64,000 bases of DNA from Chitinophagaceae bacterium. GTDB taxonomy: Bacteria > Bacteroidota > Bacteroidia > Chitinophagales > Chitinophagaceae. The first letter of the stretch is position 1; every line of letters starts with the position of its first letter. The stretch is from NCBI GenBank assembly GCA_016720775.1, contig JADKJX010000003.1, forward strand, positions 496,001 through 560,000, in the 5' to 3' direction. Made by a program: the position numbers and the translations under genes. Shown in pieces: positions 17,988 to 26,320 of the stretch. The notes below the pieces were generated by a model that was not told the origin of the DNA, searched no databases, and saw nothing but the letters and a program-made list of their open reading frames with translations.

Positions 17988-18107
17988 GCGGGTATAATTC
18001 ACTCCCTTGTATTAAATGTGGATGAAATTCTCACTTGCCTATCACTACTACTTGTATAAATGAGTACATTAGCTGAACGATTGTCTAACTGCTTAATCCC
18101 TTCATTT

Positions 18108-20534
18108 ATGAACACATCCGTTTACATTACCGACCTGCACAAAGTTGGCATGAAAGACATTGAACAGGTGGGAGGCAAAAATGCGTCCCTCGGTGAAATG
18201 CTTCAAAACCTTGGCCAGCTTGGAATACAGATACCCGGCGGCTTCGTGGTTACCGTAGCCGCTTACCGGGAGTTCATCCGCTACAATAACCTGGATGAAC
18301 AGATCAAGAAGATCATCAACGACATTAAATTAGACGACATTGAATCATTGCGGAGGGGAGGCCTGTTGGCCAGGCAACTTTTAAAGAATGCAAAATTTCC
18401 CCGCGAGTTGAGCGATGCCATCATTGAAAAATATTACGAACTAAGCCGGGGGTACGACCAGGACATCACCGATGTGGCCGTTCGTTCATCCGCTACTGCA
18501 GAAGATCTGCCCGATGCTTCTTTTGCCGGTCAGCAGGAAACCTATCTGAATGTCCGTGGCCCGGCACCGTTGATGAATGCGGTAAGAAACTGTTTTGCAT
18601 CCATCTTCACCGACCGTGCCATCAGCTACCGCCAGAGTTTTGGATACGATCATTTCAGCATCGGCCTTTCGGTGTGTGTTCAGAAGATGGTGCGTAGTGA
18701 CCTCGGCGCTTCAGGCGTTGCATTCTCGTTGGATACCGAAAGTGGATTTAAAGATGTGGTGGTGATCAACGCATCCTTCGGTTTGGGTGAGATGATCGTG
18801 CAGGGCGCCGTATCGCCGGATGAGTACATTGTTTTTAAACCAACACTTCAAAAAGGTTTCAACAGTATCATTGAGAAAAAACTGGGAACGAAGGATAAGA
18901 TGATGGTGTATGGCGATAACCCCGATGAAAGGGTGCAGATCATACCGGTGGAGAAACCTTTGCAAAACCGGTATTGTTTGTCGGATGAACGCATACTTCA
19001 ACTGGCAAAATGGGTAACCAGTATTGAAACCTATTACAGCAAACTGAAAGGGCACTGGTGCCCCATGGATGTGGAGTGGGCGGTGGATGGTTTGTCGAAA
19101 CAGTTATTCATCGTGCAGGCAAGGCCGGAGACCATTCATTCGCAAAAAGATTTTTCGAAGATCACCGAGTATGTGATGGATGAAAGTACCGAACGCAAAA
19201 CCCTGGTAAAAGGAATTGCGGTGGGAGATAAGATCGGCGCAGGAAAAGTTTCTATTTTATTCTCACTTGATAAACGGGTTACCGAAGGACATGAATTTGA
19301 ACCCGGCGATGTATTGGTGACCGACATGACCGATCCCGATTGGGAGCCCATCATGAAAAAAGCGTCTGCCATCATCACCAACAAAGGAGGAAGAACCTGC
19401 CATGCTGCTATTGTTGCACGTGAATTAGGTGTGCCTGCCATTGTGGGTTGCGGCAATGCAACAGAAATATTAAGCACCGGGCAGTTGGTCACAGCTTCCT
19501 GCAGCGAAGGGGGTGAAGGCGTTGTGTACGAAGGCCAGGTTCCGTTTCAGAAAGTAGAAACAGATCTGAATGATCTGCCAGAAGTGAAAACACCCATCAT
19601 GCTCAATGTGGCTTCGCCCAATATGGCTTTCCGGTTTTCGCACTTGCCCAATGCCGGGGTGGGTTTGGCAAGAGAAGAATTTATCATCAATAATTATATC
19701 CAGGTTCATCCGCTGGCATTGATGAATCATAAAACAATGAACGATGCCGAACTGAGTAAAGCCATCGGTAAAATGATAGTCGGTTTCGCCAATGAAGAAG
19801 AGTTCTTCATTCACAGCCTGAGTTATGGTGTTGCAAAAATTGCCTCGGCTTTTTATCCCAATAAAGTGATCGTTCGCTTCAGCGATTTTAAAAGCAATGA
19901 ATATTATAACCTGCTTGGCGGAAAATATTTTGAACCGCATGAAGAGAACCCGATGATCGGTTGGCGGGGCGCCAGCCGGTATTATTCCGAGAAATACAAA
20001 GCGGCGTTTGGACTGGAATGCAAAGCCATTAAAAGAGTGCGGGAAGAGATGGGATTGAGCAACGTGGTGGTGATGATCCCTTTTTGCCGGACCGTGGAAG
20101 AACTGCATAAAGTACATGACGTGATGAAAGAATACGGACTGGAAAGAGGCAAAGAAGGACTTGAACTTTTCCTGATGGCAGAGATCCCTTCCAACATCAT
20201 CATGGCGGAAGAATTCGCCAAACATATTGATGGCTTCTCCATCGGCTCCAATGATCTTACACAATTAACGCTGGGGCTCGACAGGGATTCTTCACTCGTG
20301 GCACATTTGTATGATGAACGCAACCCGGCGGTAAAAGAATTGCTACGGATGCTCATCAGCACGGCCAAGCGCATGAAAGTAAAAGTCGGCATCTGCGGGC
20401 AGGGCCCTTCCGATTTCCCCGACTTTGCCCAGTTCCTTGTTGAATTAGGTATCGACAGTATTTCTGTAACACCCGATTCGGTGATGAAAACAGTGAAGGC
20501 GATCGCAGAAGTGGAGAAGCAAATAAACAAATAA
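18108..20534 (+). CDS. ppsA: Phosphoenolpyruvate synthase
   Basis: About 808 residues from the chosen start. The enzyme makes PEP from pyruvate, ATP and water at the start of gluconeogenesis. The N-terminal ATP-binding domain has VGGKNASLGEM and VRSSATAEDLPDASFAGQQE, the central phosphohistidine domain has GGRTCHAAIVARELGVPAIVG (His acceptor), and the C-terminal PEP/pyruvate barrel ends with IGSNDLTQLTLGLDRD and VGICGQGPSD. The frame opens at ATG 18060, but residue 17 of that frame is a Met followed by the family's real N-terminus (VYITDLHKVGMKDIEQVGGKN), so 18108 is the better start. It is bracketed by two copies of the same palindrome. Confidence 0.93.
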   Translation: MNTSVYITDLHKVGMKDIEQVGGKNASLGEMLQNLGQLGIQIPGGFVVTVAAYREFIRYNNLDEQIKKIINDIKLDDIESLRRGGLLARQLLKNAKFPRELSDAIIEKYYELSRGYDQDITDVAVRSSATAEDLPDASFAGQQETYLNVRGPAPLMNAVRNCFASIFTDRAISYRQSFGYDHFSIGLSVCVQKMVRSDLGASGVAFSLDTESGFKDVVVINASFGLGEMIVQGAVSPDEYIVFKPTLQKGFNSIIEKKLGTKDKMMVYGDNPDERVQIIPVEKPLQNRYCLSDERILQLAKWVTSIETYYSKLKGHWCPMDVEWAVDGLSKQLFIVQARPETIHSQKDFSKITEYVMDESTERKTLVKGIAVGDKIGAGKVSILFSLDKRVTEGHEFEPGDVLVTDMTDPDWEPIMKKASAIITNKGGRTCHAAIVARELGVPAIVGCGNATEILSTGQLVTASCSEGGEGVVYEGQVPFQKVETDLNDLPEVKTPIMLNVASPNMAFRFSHLPNAGVGLAREEFIINNYIQVHPLALMNHKTMNDAELSKAIGKMIVGFANEEEFFIHSLSYGVAKIASAFYPNKVIVRFSDFKSNEYYNLLGGKYFEPHEENPMIGWRGASRYYSEKYKAAFGLECKAIKRVREEMGLSNVVVMIPFCRTVEELHKVHDVMKEYGLERGKEGLELFLMAEIPSNIIMAEEFAKHIDGFSIGSNDLTQLTLGLDRDSSLVAHLYDERNPAVKELLRMLISTAKRMKVKVGICGQGPSDFPDFAQFLVELGIDSISVTPDSVMKTVKAIAEVEKQINK

Positions 20535-20548
20535 AGAGCCTGTTTTTT

Positions 20549-20617
20549 TGAACCACATAGGAACATAGAAAACCACGTAGATTATAATCAATGTTTCCTA
20601 TGTTCTTATGTGGTTCA
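20549..20617. repeat. Intergenic palindrome built on TGAACCACATAG, copy 2 (downstream of ppsA)
   Basis: Bases 20549-20573 and 20593-20617 are inverted repeats matching at 23 of 25 positions, with a 19-base spacer. A T7 run before the left arm and the place right after ppsA mean the RNA hairpin could also end transcription in either direction. Confidence 0.8.
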
Positions 20618-20627
20618 CCAGTTTAAG

Positions 20628-20659
20628 TTTGGGCAATGGCCCCGTTTGCGGTATTTTTG
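20628..20659 (+). promoter_or_regulatory. metG promoter (-33 TTTG, -7 TATTTTTG), nearly leaderless
   Basis: TTTG at 20628-20631 and TATTTTTG at 20652-20659 are 20 bases apart, the consensus spacing for the Bacteroidota primary sigma factor. The ATG at 20666 is 7 bases past the -7 box, so transcription would start at or next to the start codon. This also rejects the upstream start at 20636, which would lie inside the promoter. Confidence 0.6.
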
Positions 20660-20665
20660 CAGACC

Positions 20666-23233
20666 ATGAACGATCCCAAACGATATTTGATCACAGCGGC
20701 ATTACCCTATGCCAATGGCCCGGTGCATATCGGTCACCTGGCCGGCTGTTATTTACCTGCTGATATTTACGTACGCTATTTAAGGGCACAGAAAAGAGAT
20801 GTGAAATTCATCGGCGGCAGTGATGAACATGGCGTACCCATCACCATCCGTGCCATGAAGGAAGGCATCACCCCGCAACAGGTAGTTGATCGCTACCATG
20901 CCATCATCAAAGAGAGCATGGCGCAGATGGGCATTTCTTTCGACATTTATTCCCGGACTTCCAATAAGGTACATCACGATACAGCTTCTGCATTCTTCAA
21001 AAAAATGTACGACGACGGTTTGTTTGAAGAAAAAGAGACCGAGCAGTATTACGATGAGAAGACCAGCACATTCCTGGCCGACCGCTATATAACCGGCACC
21101 TGCCCGGTTTGTGGCAATCCCAATGCCTATGGCGATCAATGTGAGAAATGTGGAAGCAGTTTATCGCCGGAACAACTCATTAATCCACGCAGTGCCTTGA
21201 GCGATGCCGTACCGGTGAAGAAAAAAACAACCCACTGGTATTTCCCATTACAGAATTATGAACCCTGGTTAAAGGAATGGATCCTCGAAGAACATAAAGA
21301 ATGGAAGAATAATGTATATGGCCAGTGCAAAAGCTGGTTGGATAGTGGTCTTCAAAGCCGTGCTATGACAAGAGACAGCAACTGGGGCATTAAAGTTCCC
21401 TTGCCGGATGCAGAAGGGAAAGTGTTGTATGTATGGTTTGATGCACCGATCGGTTATATCAGCGCCACCAAAGAATTAACTGATCAATGGGCTGATTACT
21501 GGTGTAAAGAAGACACCAAGCTCGTTCATTTCATCGGTAAGGATAATATTGTATTCCATTGTATCATCTTTCCATCCATGTTAAAAGCGCATGGCGGATT
21601 TGTGTTACCCGATAATGTACCTGCCAATGAATTTTTAAATATTGAAGGCGAAAAGGTTTCCACCAGCCGCAACTGGGCCGTGTGGGTTCATGAGTATATA
21701 AAAGATTTTACGGGTTGTGAAGACGTACTGCGCTATGTGCTTTGCGCCAATGCACCTGAAACAAAAGACAATGATTTTACCTGGAAGGATTTCCAGGACA
21801 GGAATAACAGTGAGCTGGTAAGCATCTTCGGAAATTTTATGAACCGTACCTGGGTGCTGATGCACAAATTGTGCGGGGGCAAAGTGCCGAAACTGCATGA
21901 AGATATTTTGGATGAGAAGGACAAAGCTTTGATCGAGGCGATTAGTAATTCAAAAATAAAAATTGAGAATTATTTGGAAGACTTCAAATTCAGGGACGCC
22001 CTGTTTGAAGTGATCGACCTGAGCCGTACGGGTAATAAATACATGCAGGATAAAGAGCCGTGGATAGTGGCTAAGCAGTTAGCCTCCCCAAACCCCTCCG
22101 AAGGAGGGGCTTCCGACTCTGAGAGTTCAAGCGGTCCTTACGATTATCAGACAGCGGATACTGTGGCTTATGGATTACTTAAAAAATTTGTAGAGGAGCA
22201 CAGATCAAACCCAACGGAAGCCGAAAATATATTGTGGCAGGTAGTAAGAGGAAAGAAACTGGATAGCTTTAAATTCAGAAGGCAGCATATCGTTGGAACT
22301 TATATTGCTGATTTTGTTTGTCTCTCTCAAAAATTGATCGTGGAAGTTGATGGACTGATCCACAATATCCCTGAGCACAAACTCAGTGATGCAGAAAGAA
22401 CTGCTGAATTGAAGCGGTTTGGTTTTGAAGTTATTCGATTTACTAATGATGAGGTCATTAATAATACTGACTTTGTTTTAAACAGCATTCTCTCAAAACT
22501 CACTGAAAAGAAGCAGAAATTATCATGGTCTGAGAACCCTCCTTTGGAGGGCAGGGAGGCTGCGCAGAAGAAAATTGACAATTGCCTGCATTTATGCCTG
22601 CAACTCACAGCAAACCTTACCATTCTCATTAATCCTTTCTTGCCCAACACTGCAAAGAAAATGCTGGGCATGATGAAAGTGGTTGATAAAATGCTGGATT
22701 GGGAAAACGCGGGATCCATCAAATTGCTGAGCGTAGGCTACAGTTTAAGAGAGCCCCAGTTATTATTCAGGAAAATAGAAGATGGCGAAATAAGTGCACA
22801 GGTTGAAAAATTAAAAAGCGGGTTGATAAAACCAAAAACAGAAGAAATAAAAATGGAAGAAGCTAAAAAAGAAGCAAATAACACCCCTTCAGGGGATGGA
22901 GGCAAACCTGAAATTGTATACGACGATTTTGCAAAGATCGACCTGAAAGTGGGAACGATCGTTTCTGCAGAGAAAGTGGAGAAGGCAGATAAATTATTAA
23001 AGCTGCAGATCGACCTGGGTTTTGAAACAAGAACAGTTGTGAGTGGCATAGCTTTGCATTACCAGCCCGAAGACATCATTGGCAAACAGGTAGTGGTGGT
23101 TGCCAACCTGGCTCCCCGTAAAATGAGAGGTATTGAAAGCAATGGAATGATATTGATGGCGGAAGATAAAAGCGGCAAACTGCATTTTGTAAGTCCCGGC
23201 ACCATTATTGACACAGGTAGCCCGGTCAGTTAA
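20666..23233 (+). CDS. metG: Methionyl-tRNA synthetase with an in-frame DUF559 insertion
   Basis: From ATG 20666 the protein is 855 residues, about 160 longer than a usual MetG carrying the C-terminal tRNA-binding domain. It attaches Met to tRNA. Seen: HIGH motif in ALPYANGPVHIGHLAG, zinc knuckle CPVCGNPNAYGDQCEKCG, KMSKS-type loop GEKVSTSRNW, an anticodon-binding helical domain, and a C-terminal tRNA-binding domain (DFAKIDLKVGTIVSAEKVEKAD). The anticodon domain is interrupted after KEPWIVAKQ by about 160 foreign residues, then resumes at KKIDNCLHLCLQLTANL. As the only MetG in view and an essential enzyme it must tolerate the insert if expressed. A short palindrome is also embedded in the linker before the last domain. 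The start follows the promoter closely. Confidence 0.93.
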   Translation: MNDPKRYLITAALPYANGPVHIGHLAGCYLPADIYVRYLRAQKRDVKFIGGSDEHGVPITIRAMKEGITPQQVVDRYHAIIKESMAQMGISFDIYSRTSNKVHHDTASAFFKKMYDDGLFEEKETEQYYDEKTSTFLADRYITGTCPVCGNPNAYGDQCEKCGSSLSPEQLINPRSALSDAVPVKKKTTHWYFPLQNYEPWLKEWILEEHKEWKNNVYGQCKSWLDSGLQSRAMTRDSNWGIKVPLPDAEGKVLYVWFDAPIGYISATKELTDQWADYWCKEDTKLVHFIGKDNIVFHCIIFPSMLKAHGGFVLPDNVPANEFLNIEGEKVSTSRNWAVWVHEYIKDFTGCEDVLRYVLCANAPETKDNDFTWKDFQDRNNSELVSIFGNFMNRTWVLMHKLCGGKVPKLHEDILDEKDKALIEAISNSKIKIENYLEDFKFRDALFEVIDLSRTGNKYMQDKEPWIVAKQLASPNPSEGGASDSESSSGPYDYQTADTVAYGLLKKFVEEHRSNPTEAENILWQVVRGKKLDSFKFRRQHIVGTYIADFVCLSQKLIVEVDGLIHNIPEHKLSDAERTAELKRFGFEVIRFTNDEVINNTDFVLNSILSKLTEKKQKLSWSENPPLEGREAAQKKIDNCLHLCLQLTANLTILINPFLPNTAKKMLGMMKVVDKMLDWENAGSIKLLSVGYSLREPQLLFRKIEDGEISAQVEKLKSGLIKPKTEEIKMEEAKKEANNTPSGDGGKPEIVYDDFAKIDLKVGTIVSAEKVEKADKLLKLQIDLGFETRTVVSGIALHYQPEDIIGKQVVVVANLAPRKMRGIESNGMILMAEDKSGKLHFVSPGTIIDTGSPVS
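22081..22561 (+). mobile_element. DUF559 (Vsr-like) nuclease element with palindromic inverted ends inside metG
   Basis: The left end (AGCCTCCCCAAACCCCTCCG, then AAGGAGGGG) and the right end (CCCTCCTTTGGAGGG, then CAGGGAGGCT) are reverse-complement versions of one GC-rich motif, AGCCTCCC...CCCTCCnAAGGAGGG, so the element has terminal inverted repeats that are each palindromic. Between them, in frame with metG, lies a DUF559 endonuclease domain: NPTEAENILWQ, KFRRQHIVGTYIADFVC, IVEVDGLIHN, RFGFEVIRFTNDEV. Asp in ADF and Glu/Asp in EVD are the likely PD-(D/E)xK catalytic residues. No intein motifs flank it. Boundaries are approximate: 481 bases is not a multiple of three, so exact removal would need a small target duplication or a shifted edge. 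Confidence 0.8.
22884..22903. repeat. Short GC-rich palindrome in the metG linker
   Basis: CCCCTTCAGGGGATGGAGG encodes part of the linker before the tRNA-binding domain (NTPSGDGGKPE). CCCCT (22884-22888) and AGGGG (22891-22895) pair. Read on the other strand, CCTCCATCCCCTGAAGGGG has the same order as the ends of the DUF559 element: CC-rich block, A/T, CCCCT, short loop, AGGGG. Confidence 0.55.
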
Positions 23234-23283
23234 TGACTTTGAATGCAGCATTGCATTTTGTTACATAATTTAAAACTGTTTTT

Positions 23284-24357
23284 ATGAAAAGAAAGAATCT
23301 GTTAGTGGGGCTGTTTGTTACATTTATTATGCCTGTATTTGCCCAGGATGGGGATCTGTCTTTGATACCATACCGTAAAGGAAATCTATGGGGATATGCA
23401 GACCCGGATAGAAAGATCATCATTACTCCTGCTTATGAAGAGGCGGATTTTTTTTCTGAAGGATTTGCCGCTGTAAAAAAGGGAGGGAAGTATGGATATA
23501 TCAACAAGGCAGGTAAGCTGGTGATCCCATTTAAATTCACGGTGGCCAAGCCATTCCGGGTTGGATACCTTGCCAAAGGAGCAAAGATCGTAACCGCTGA
23601 TGACCTGAACGATAATCAAAAAGCAATTTTGTTTGCCGGAGTCTCGGTTCGTGCAGACGGCTATGAACTATGCATCAATACAAAAGGGGAAACCATGCAG
23701 GGCTGCCCGGCCATCCCGGAGAACAGCACTTCTGACCTGAATAAGTCGCCCATTACAACTACCGAAACCAATTACAGCACGGTTAAGAAGAACGACATCT
23801 TTGATAAGATCGTAAGCGATTATAAAATGTTAGGCAGGGAGGATAATTATTACATCGCTGTAAAGGATACCAACTACGGCGTGTTCAATAATAAGTTTGA
23901 AGTGATCGTTCCGTTTGAATACAGTTCAATAACCAAACTCGAGATCAGCGGCCTGGGCTACCTGGTGGTGGAAAAGAATAAAATGAAAGGCATCCTGTTT
24001 GGCAATGGCTCTCCGTATGTGTCGGTTGATAACAGCAACATCATTCATGAAAAGGGAAAAGACGGCATGGATTATTTTATCATCACTAAAGATGGTAAGA
24101 CGGGCGTAAAGAATTCAAATTACAAGGATGTTGTTCCTGCTGAATACAAGGCCATCACTTATGATAAGAACGGCGGGGCATTCATTCTTACCGGGGGAGA
24201 TGATCTGAAAGGTTTATATTTTCTAGGTGGTCATAAAGTTGACGCAAAGTATACAGATATAAGATTGATGAGAGGCGGGCAGTATGCCATGCTGCGGTCA
24301 GCCGATGGCAAAAGATCTGTTGTCAGCAGTAACGGAAATAATTTCTTTGAAGATTAA
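23284..24357 (+). CDS. Secreted WG-repeat protein
   Basis: A 357-residue protein with a signal peptide (about 1-21, MPVFAQ at the cleavage site) and WG repeats: YRKGNLWGYADPDRKIIITPAYEEADFFSEG, then KKGGKYGYINKAGKLVIPFKF and more divergent copies to the C-terminus. WG-repeat proteins are common in Bacteroidota and are thought to form beta-rich binding surfaces; the ligand is unknown. There is no T9SS sorting domain, so it is probably periplasmic. It ends 9 bases before the convergent sulfatase gene. Confidence 0.82.
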   Translation: MKRKNLLVGLFVTFIMPVFAQDGDLSLIPYRKGNLWGYADPDRKIIITPAYEEADFFSEGFAAVKKGGKYGYINKAGKLVIPFKFTVAKPFRVGYLAKGAKIVTADDLNDNQKAILFAGVSVRADGYELCINTKGETMQGCPAIPENSTSDLNKSPITTTETNYSTVKKNDIFDKIVSDYKMLGREDNYYIAVKDTNYGVFNNKFEVIVPFEYSSITKLEISGLGYLVVEKNKMKGILFGNGSPYVSVDNSNIIHEKGKDGMDYFIITKDGKTGVKNSNYKDVVPAEYKAITYDKNGGAFILTGGDDLKGLYFLGGHKVDAKYTDIRLMRGGQYAMLRSADGKRSVVSSNGNNFFED

Positions 24358-24366
24358 AATCACGAA

Positions 24367-26305
24367 TTATCTGACAGGTTTGCCGTTGTAGTGTGCGCCT
24401 GCTTTTTGAATAAACGACTTTATTTCTTTCGTTAATGCATCCAGGATACTGGATGCATTTTTATTTGCAACAAGATTTTCTTTAAGCTGGTTGTCTTTTT
24501 TATAATTATACAGGTATTCAGCCTGGTTCTTGGTTACATTAAAACCAAGTACATAATTGCTGTCTGTTACCTGGTATAACGAACTTCCCGGTTTTGAAAA
24601 TGCAAAACTGTTTAATGAACTACTGTCGAATAAATTTCCGCCATAGCTGGTTATGCTGTCTTTGTAACCGGTGGCGGCCATCATGGTTCCCAACACGTCA
24701 AACTGGCTCACTACTTCATTTCTTATTTCTTTTTTGTTTGTGGCCGGGTCAAAGATGATCAGCGGTATGCGGTAACTACTAACAGCATTGTAGGTTCCTT
24801 CAATGCCTTCGGGAAACATCCAGTGATCGGAGCAAAAGATAAAGACAGTTTCTTTGAACCAGGGTTGTTTTGCAGCTTCGTTAAAGAACTGCCGGAGGCA
24901 ATGATCGTAATACTGCATCGACTTCATGGGTGGCGTATAACTGCCGGGAAATTTTTCTTTGTAGGCTGGAGAAAGATCATAAGGATAGTGTGTGGAGATA
25001 TTATAGTGAATGCCAAGGAAGGGTTTCTGCATTGCATTTAGTTTCTGGTAAAAGAAAGGCAGCACATTTTCATCCTGCAGTCCCATGGAGTGGGCCGGCA
25101 GTTCTTTATAACCGGGAATGTCCTCTTCGCTGTAATATTTATCAATGCCCAGCCAGTTCATGCATTTGGCAAAGCCGAAATTGTCATACGCATCGCCGAT
25201 GCAGAAAATCGAACTGTAATTATCTTTTTGCAATGCTCTACCGATTGCCGTAACCGGCATGTTTACATATTGCGAATGATAGAACGGAATGTCGGTGAGG
25301 GTAGGGATGCCGGCAAGAATAGCTGTAATCCCTTTATTGGATTCATGCGAATAGCAAAAGGCATTTTTATAGAACATGCTTTTTTTGCAGGATCGAATCA
25401 AAGAAGGGCATTCGCACTTTGTAAATACCCGTGCTATCAAAAAAATCATAGGCCACACTTTCCATGATAAAAAGGACGACATTTTTTTTGCCCGGTGTTG
25501 GGGTATTTGCCTGCAATGTTTTTTTCACCGGGAAAATGGAATCACAGGCGGCATCGGAAAAATAAGTACGGGTTGGTATCTCATCTCCGCCCCGGAAAAC
25601 AGAGTAAGCGAATGTATGAAAGGAATTTTCCACGATGGGCAGCTCATTGCTTTTTATTTCTACCAGTGGATAGGAGGGCAACAGGATATTGGAAAAATTA
25701 CTGCGGAAGATAAATACAATTGCCATGCAGCCGAACAATACGACGGTCACAAGATTTCCATGCTTCTTATTTAGAAAAGAAGCATACAGTTTACTGTGAA
25801 GGAACCATATAAGCCAGATGATGGCTGCTGTTACCAGTATAAATAAAATAATGAGGAAAGCGTTAAAGTGAAATACCTGTTTAAAGGGATGGGCAATAAC
25901 ATAAAGCAGGTCGGCATTGGCCCGTTGAAAGTGGAACCGGAAATAGAAAATGTCCAGCACATTCAGCAATATGGCTGCTGTGTTTATGATCATGAATACC
26001 GGCAGGATGATCCGTGATGATAATTTTGCCGGGACTAATCTCCCTGCCTGCAGCAACAGCAACAGGGTTGTATTGATGAATAATAAAGTCAGCAGGTCAT
26101 AGGCCAACGACCACTTTACCAGCGATAGTTTGGCAGAAAGAGAGCTGGTTTCTCCGGCTCCACCGAACAATAAATGATGATTGTAGTTATAAAATATTAT
26201 TTTTAAAAGCGAATGAATGAGCAGGAGGTAAAACAGGAATGCAATAAAAGGCTTATTGTTTTGCCAGGCAGATCTAACAGTAGTGGCCGATAAACTGAAT
26301 TTCAT
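24367..26305 (-). pseudogene. LtaS-like sulfatase / phosphoglycerol transferase family membrane protein, one frameshift
   Basis: Two frames join into one gene. The first (from 26305) has about five TM helices and enters the catalytic domain (NVVLFIMESVAYDFFDS), ending ILQKKHVL; the second resumes as KKSMFYKNAFCYSHESNKGITAILAGIP and runs to 24367. The break is at seven T on the plus strand (25380-25386, A7 in the coding strand); six would keep one frame of about 645 residues. The second half has the alkaline-phosphatase-superfamily metal motif IFCSDHW, and the Ser of HESN is the likely nucleophile. Relatives transfer phosphoglycerol or phosphoethanolamine outside the inner membrane. A7 can also cause RNA polymerase slippage, so expression of a full product cannot be excluded. 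Confidence 0.72.
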
Positions 26306-26320
26306 AAAATACCAATAAGC

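Noticed and set aside
19470..20264. Long minus-strand ORF (264 codons) over ppsA
   Set aside because: It lies wholly antisense to a well-conserved enzyme and its translation is His/Phe-rich with no recognisable domain, as expected for a shadow frame.
22081..22561. Intein or self-splicing intron in metG
   Set aside because: No N-terminal Cys/Ser splice block or C-terminal His-Asn motif is present at the protein edges, and the DNA edges are inverted repeats coding in frame, which fits a translated insertion.
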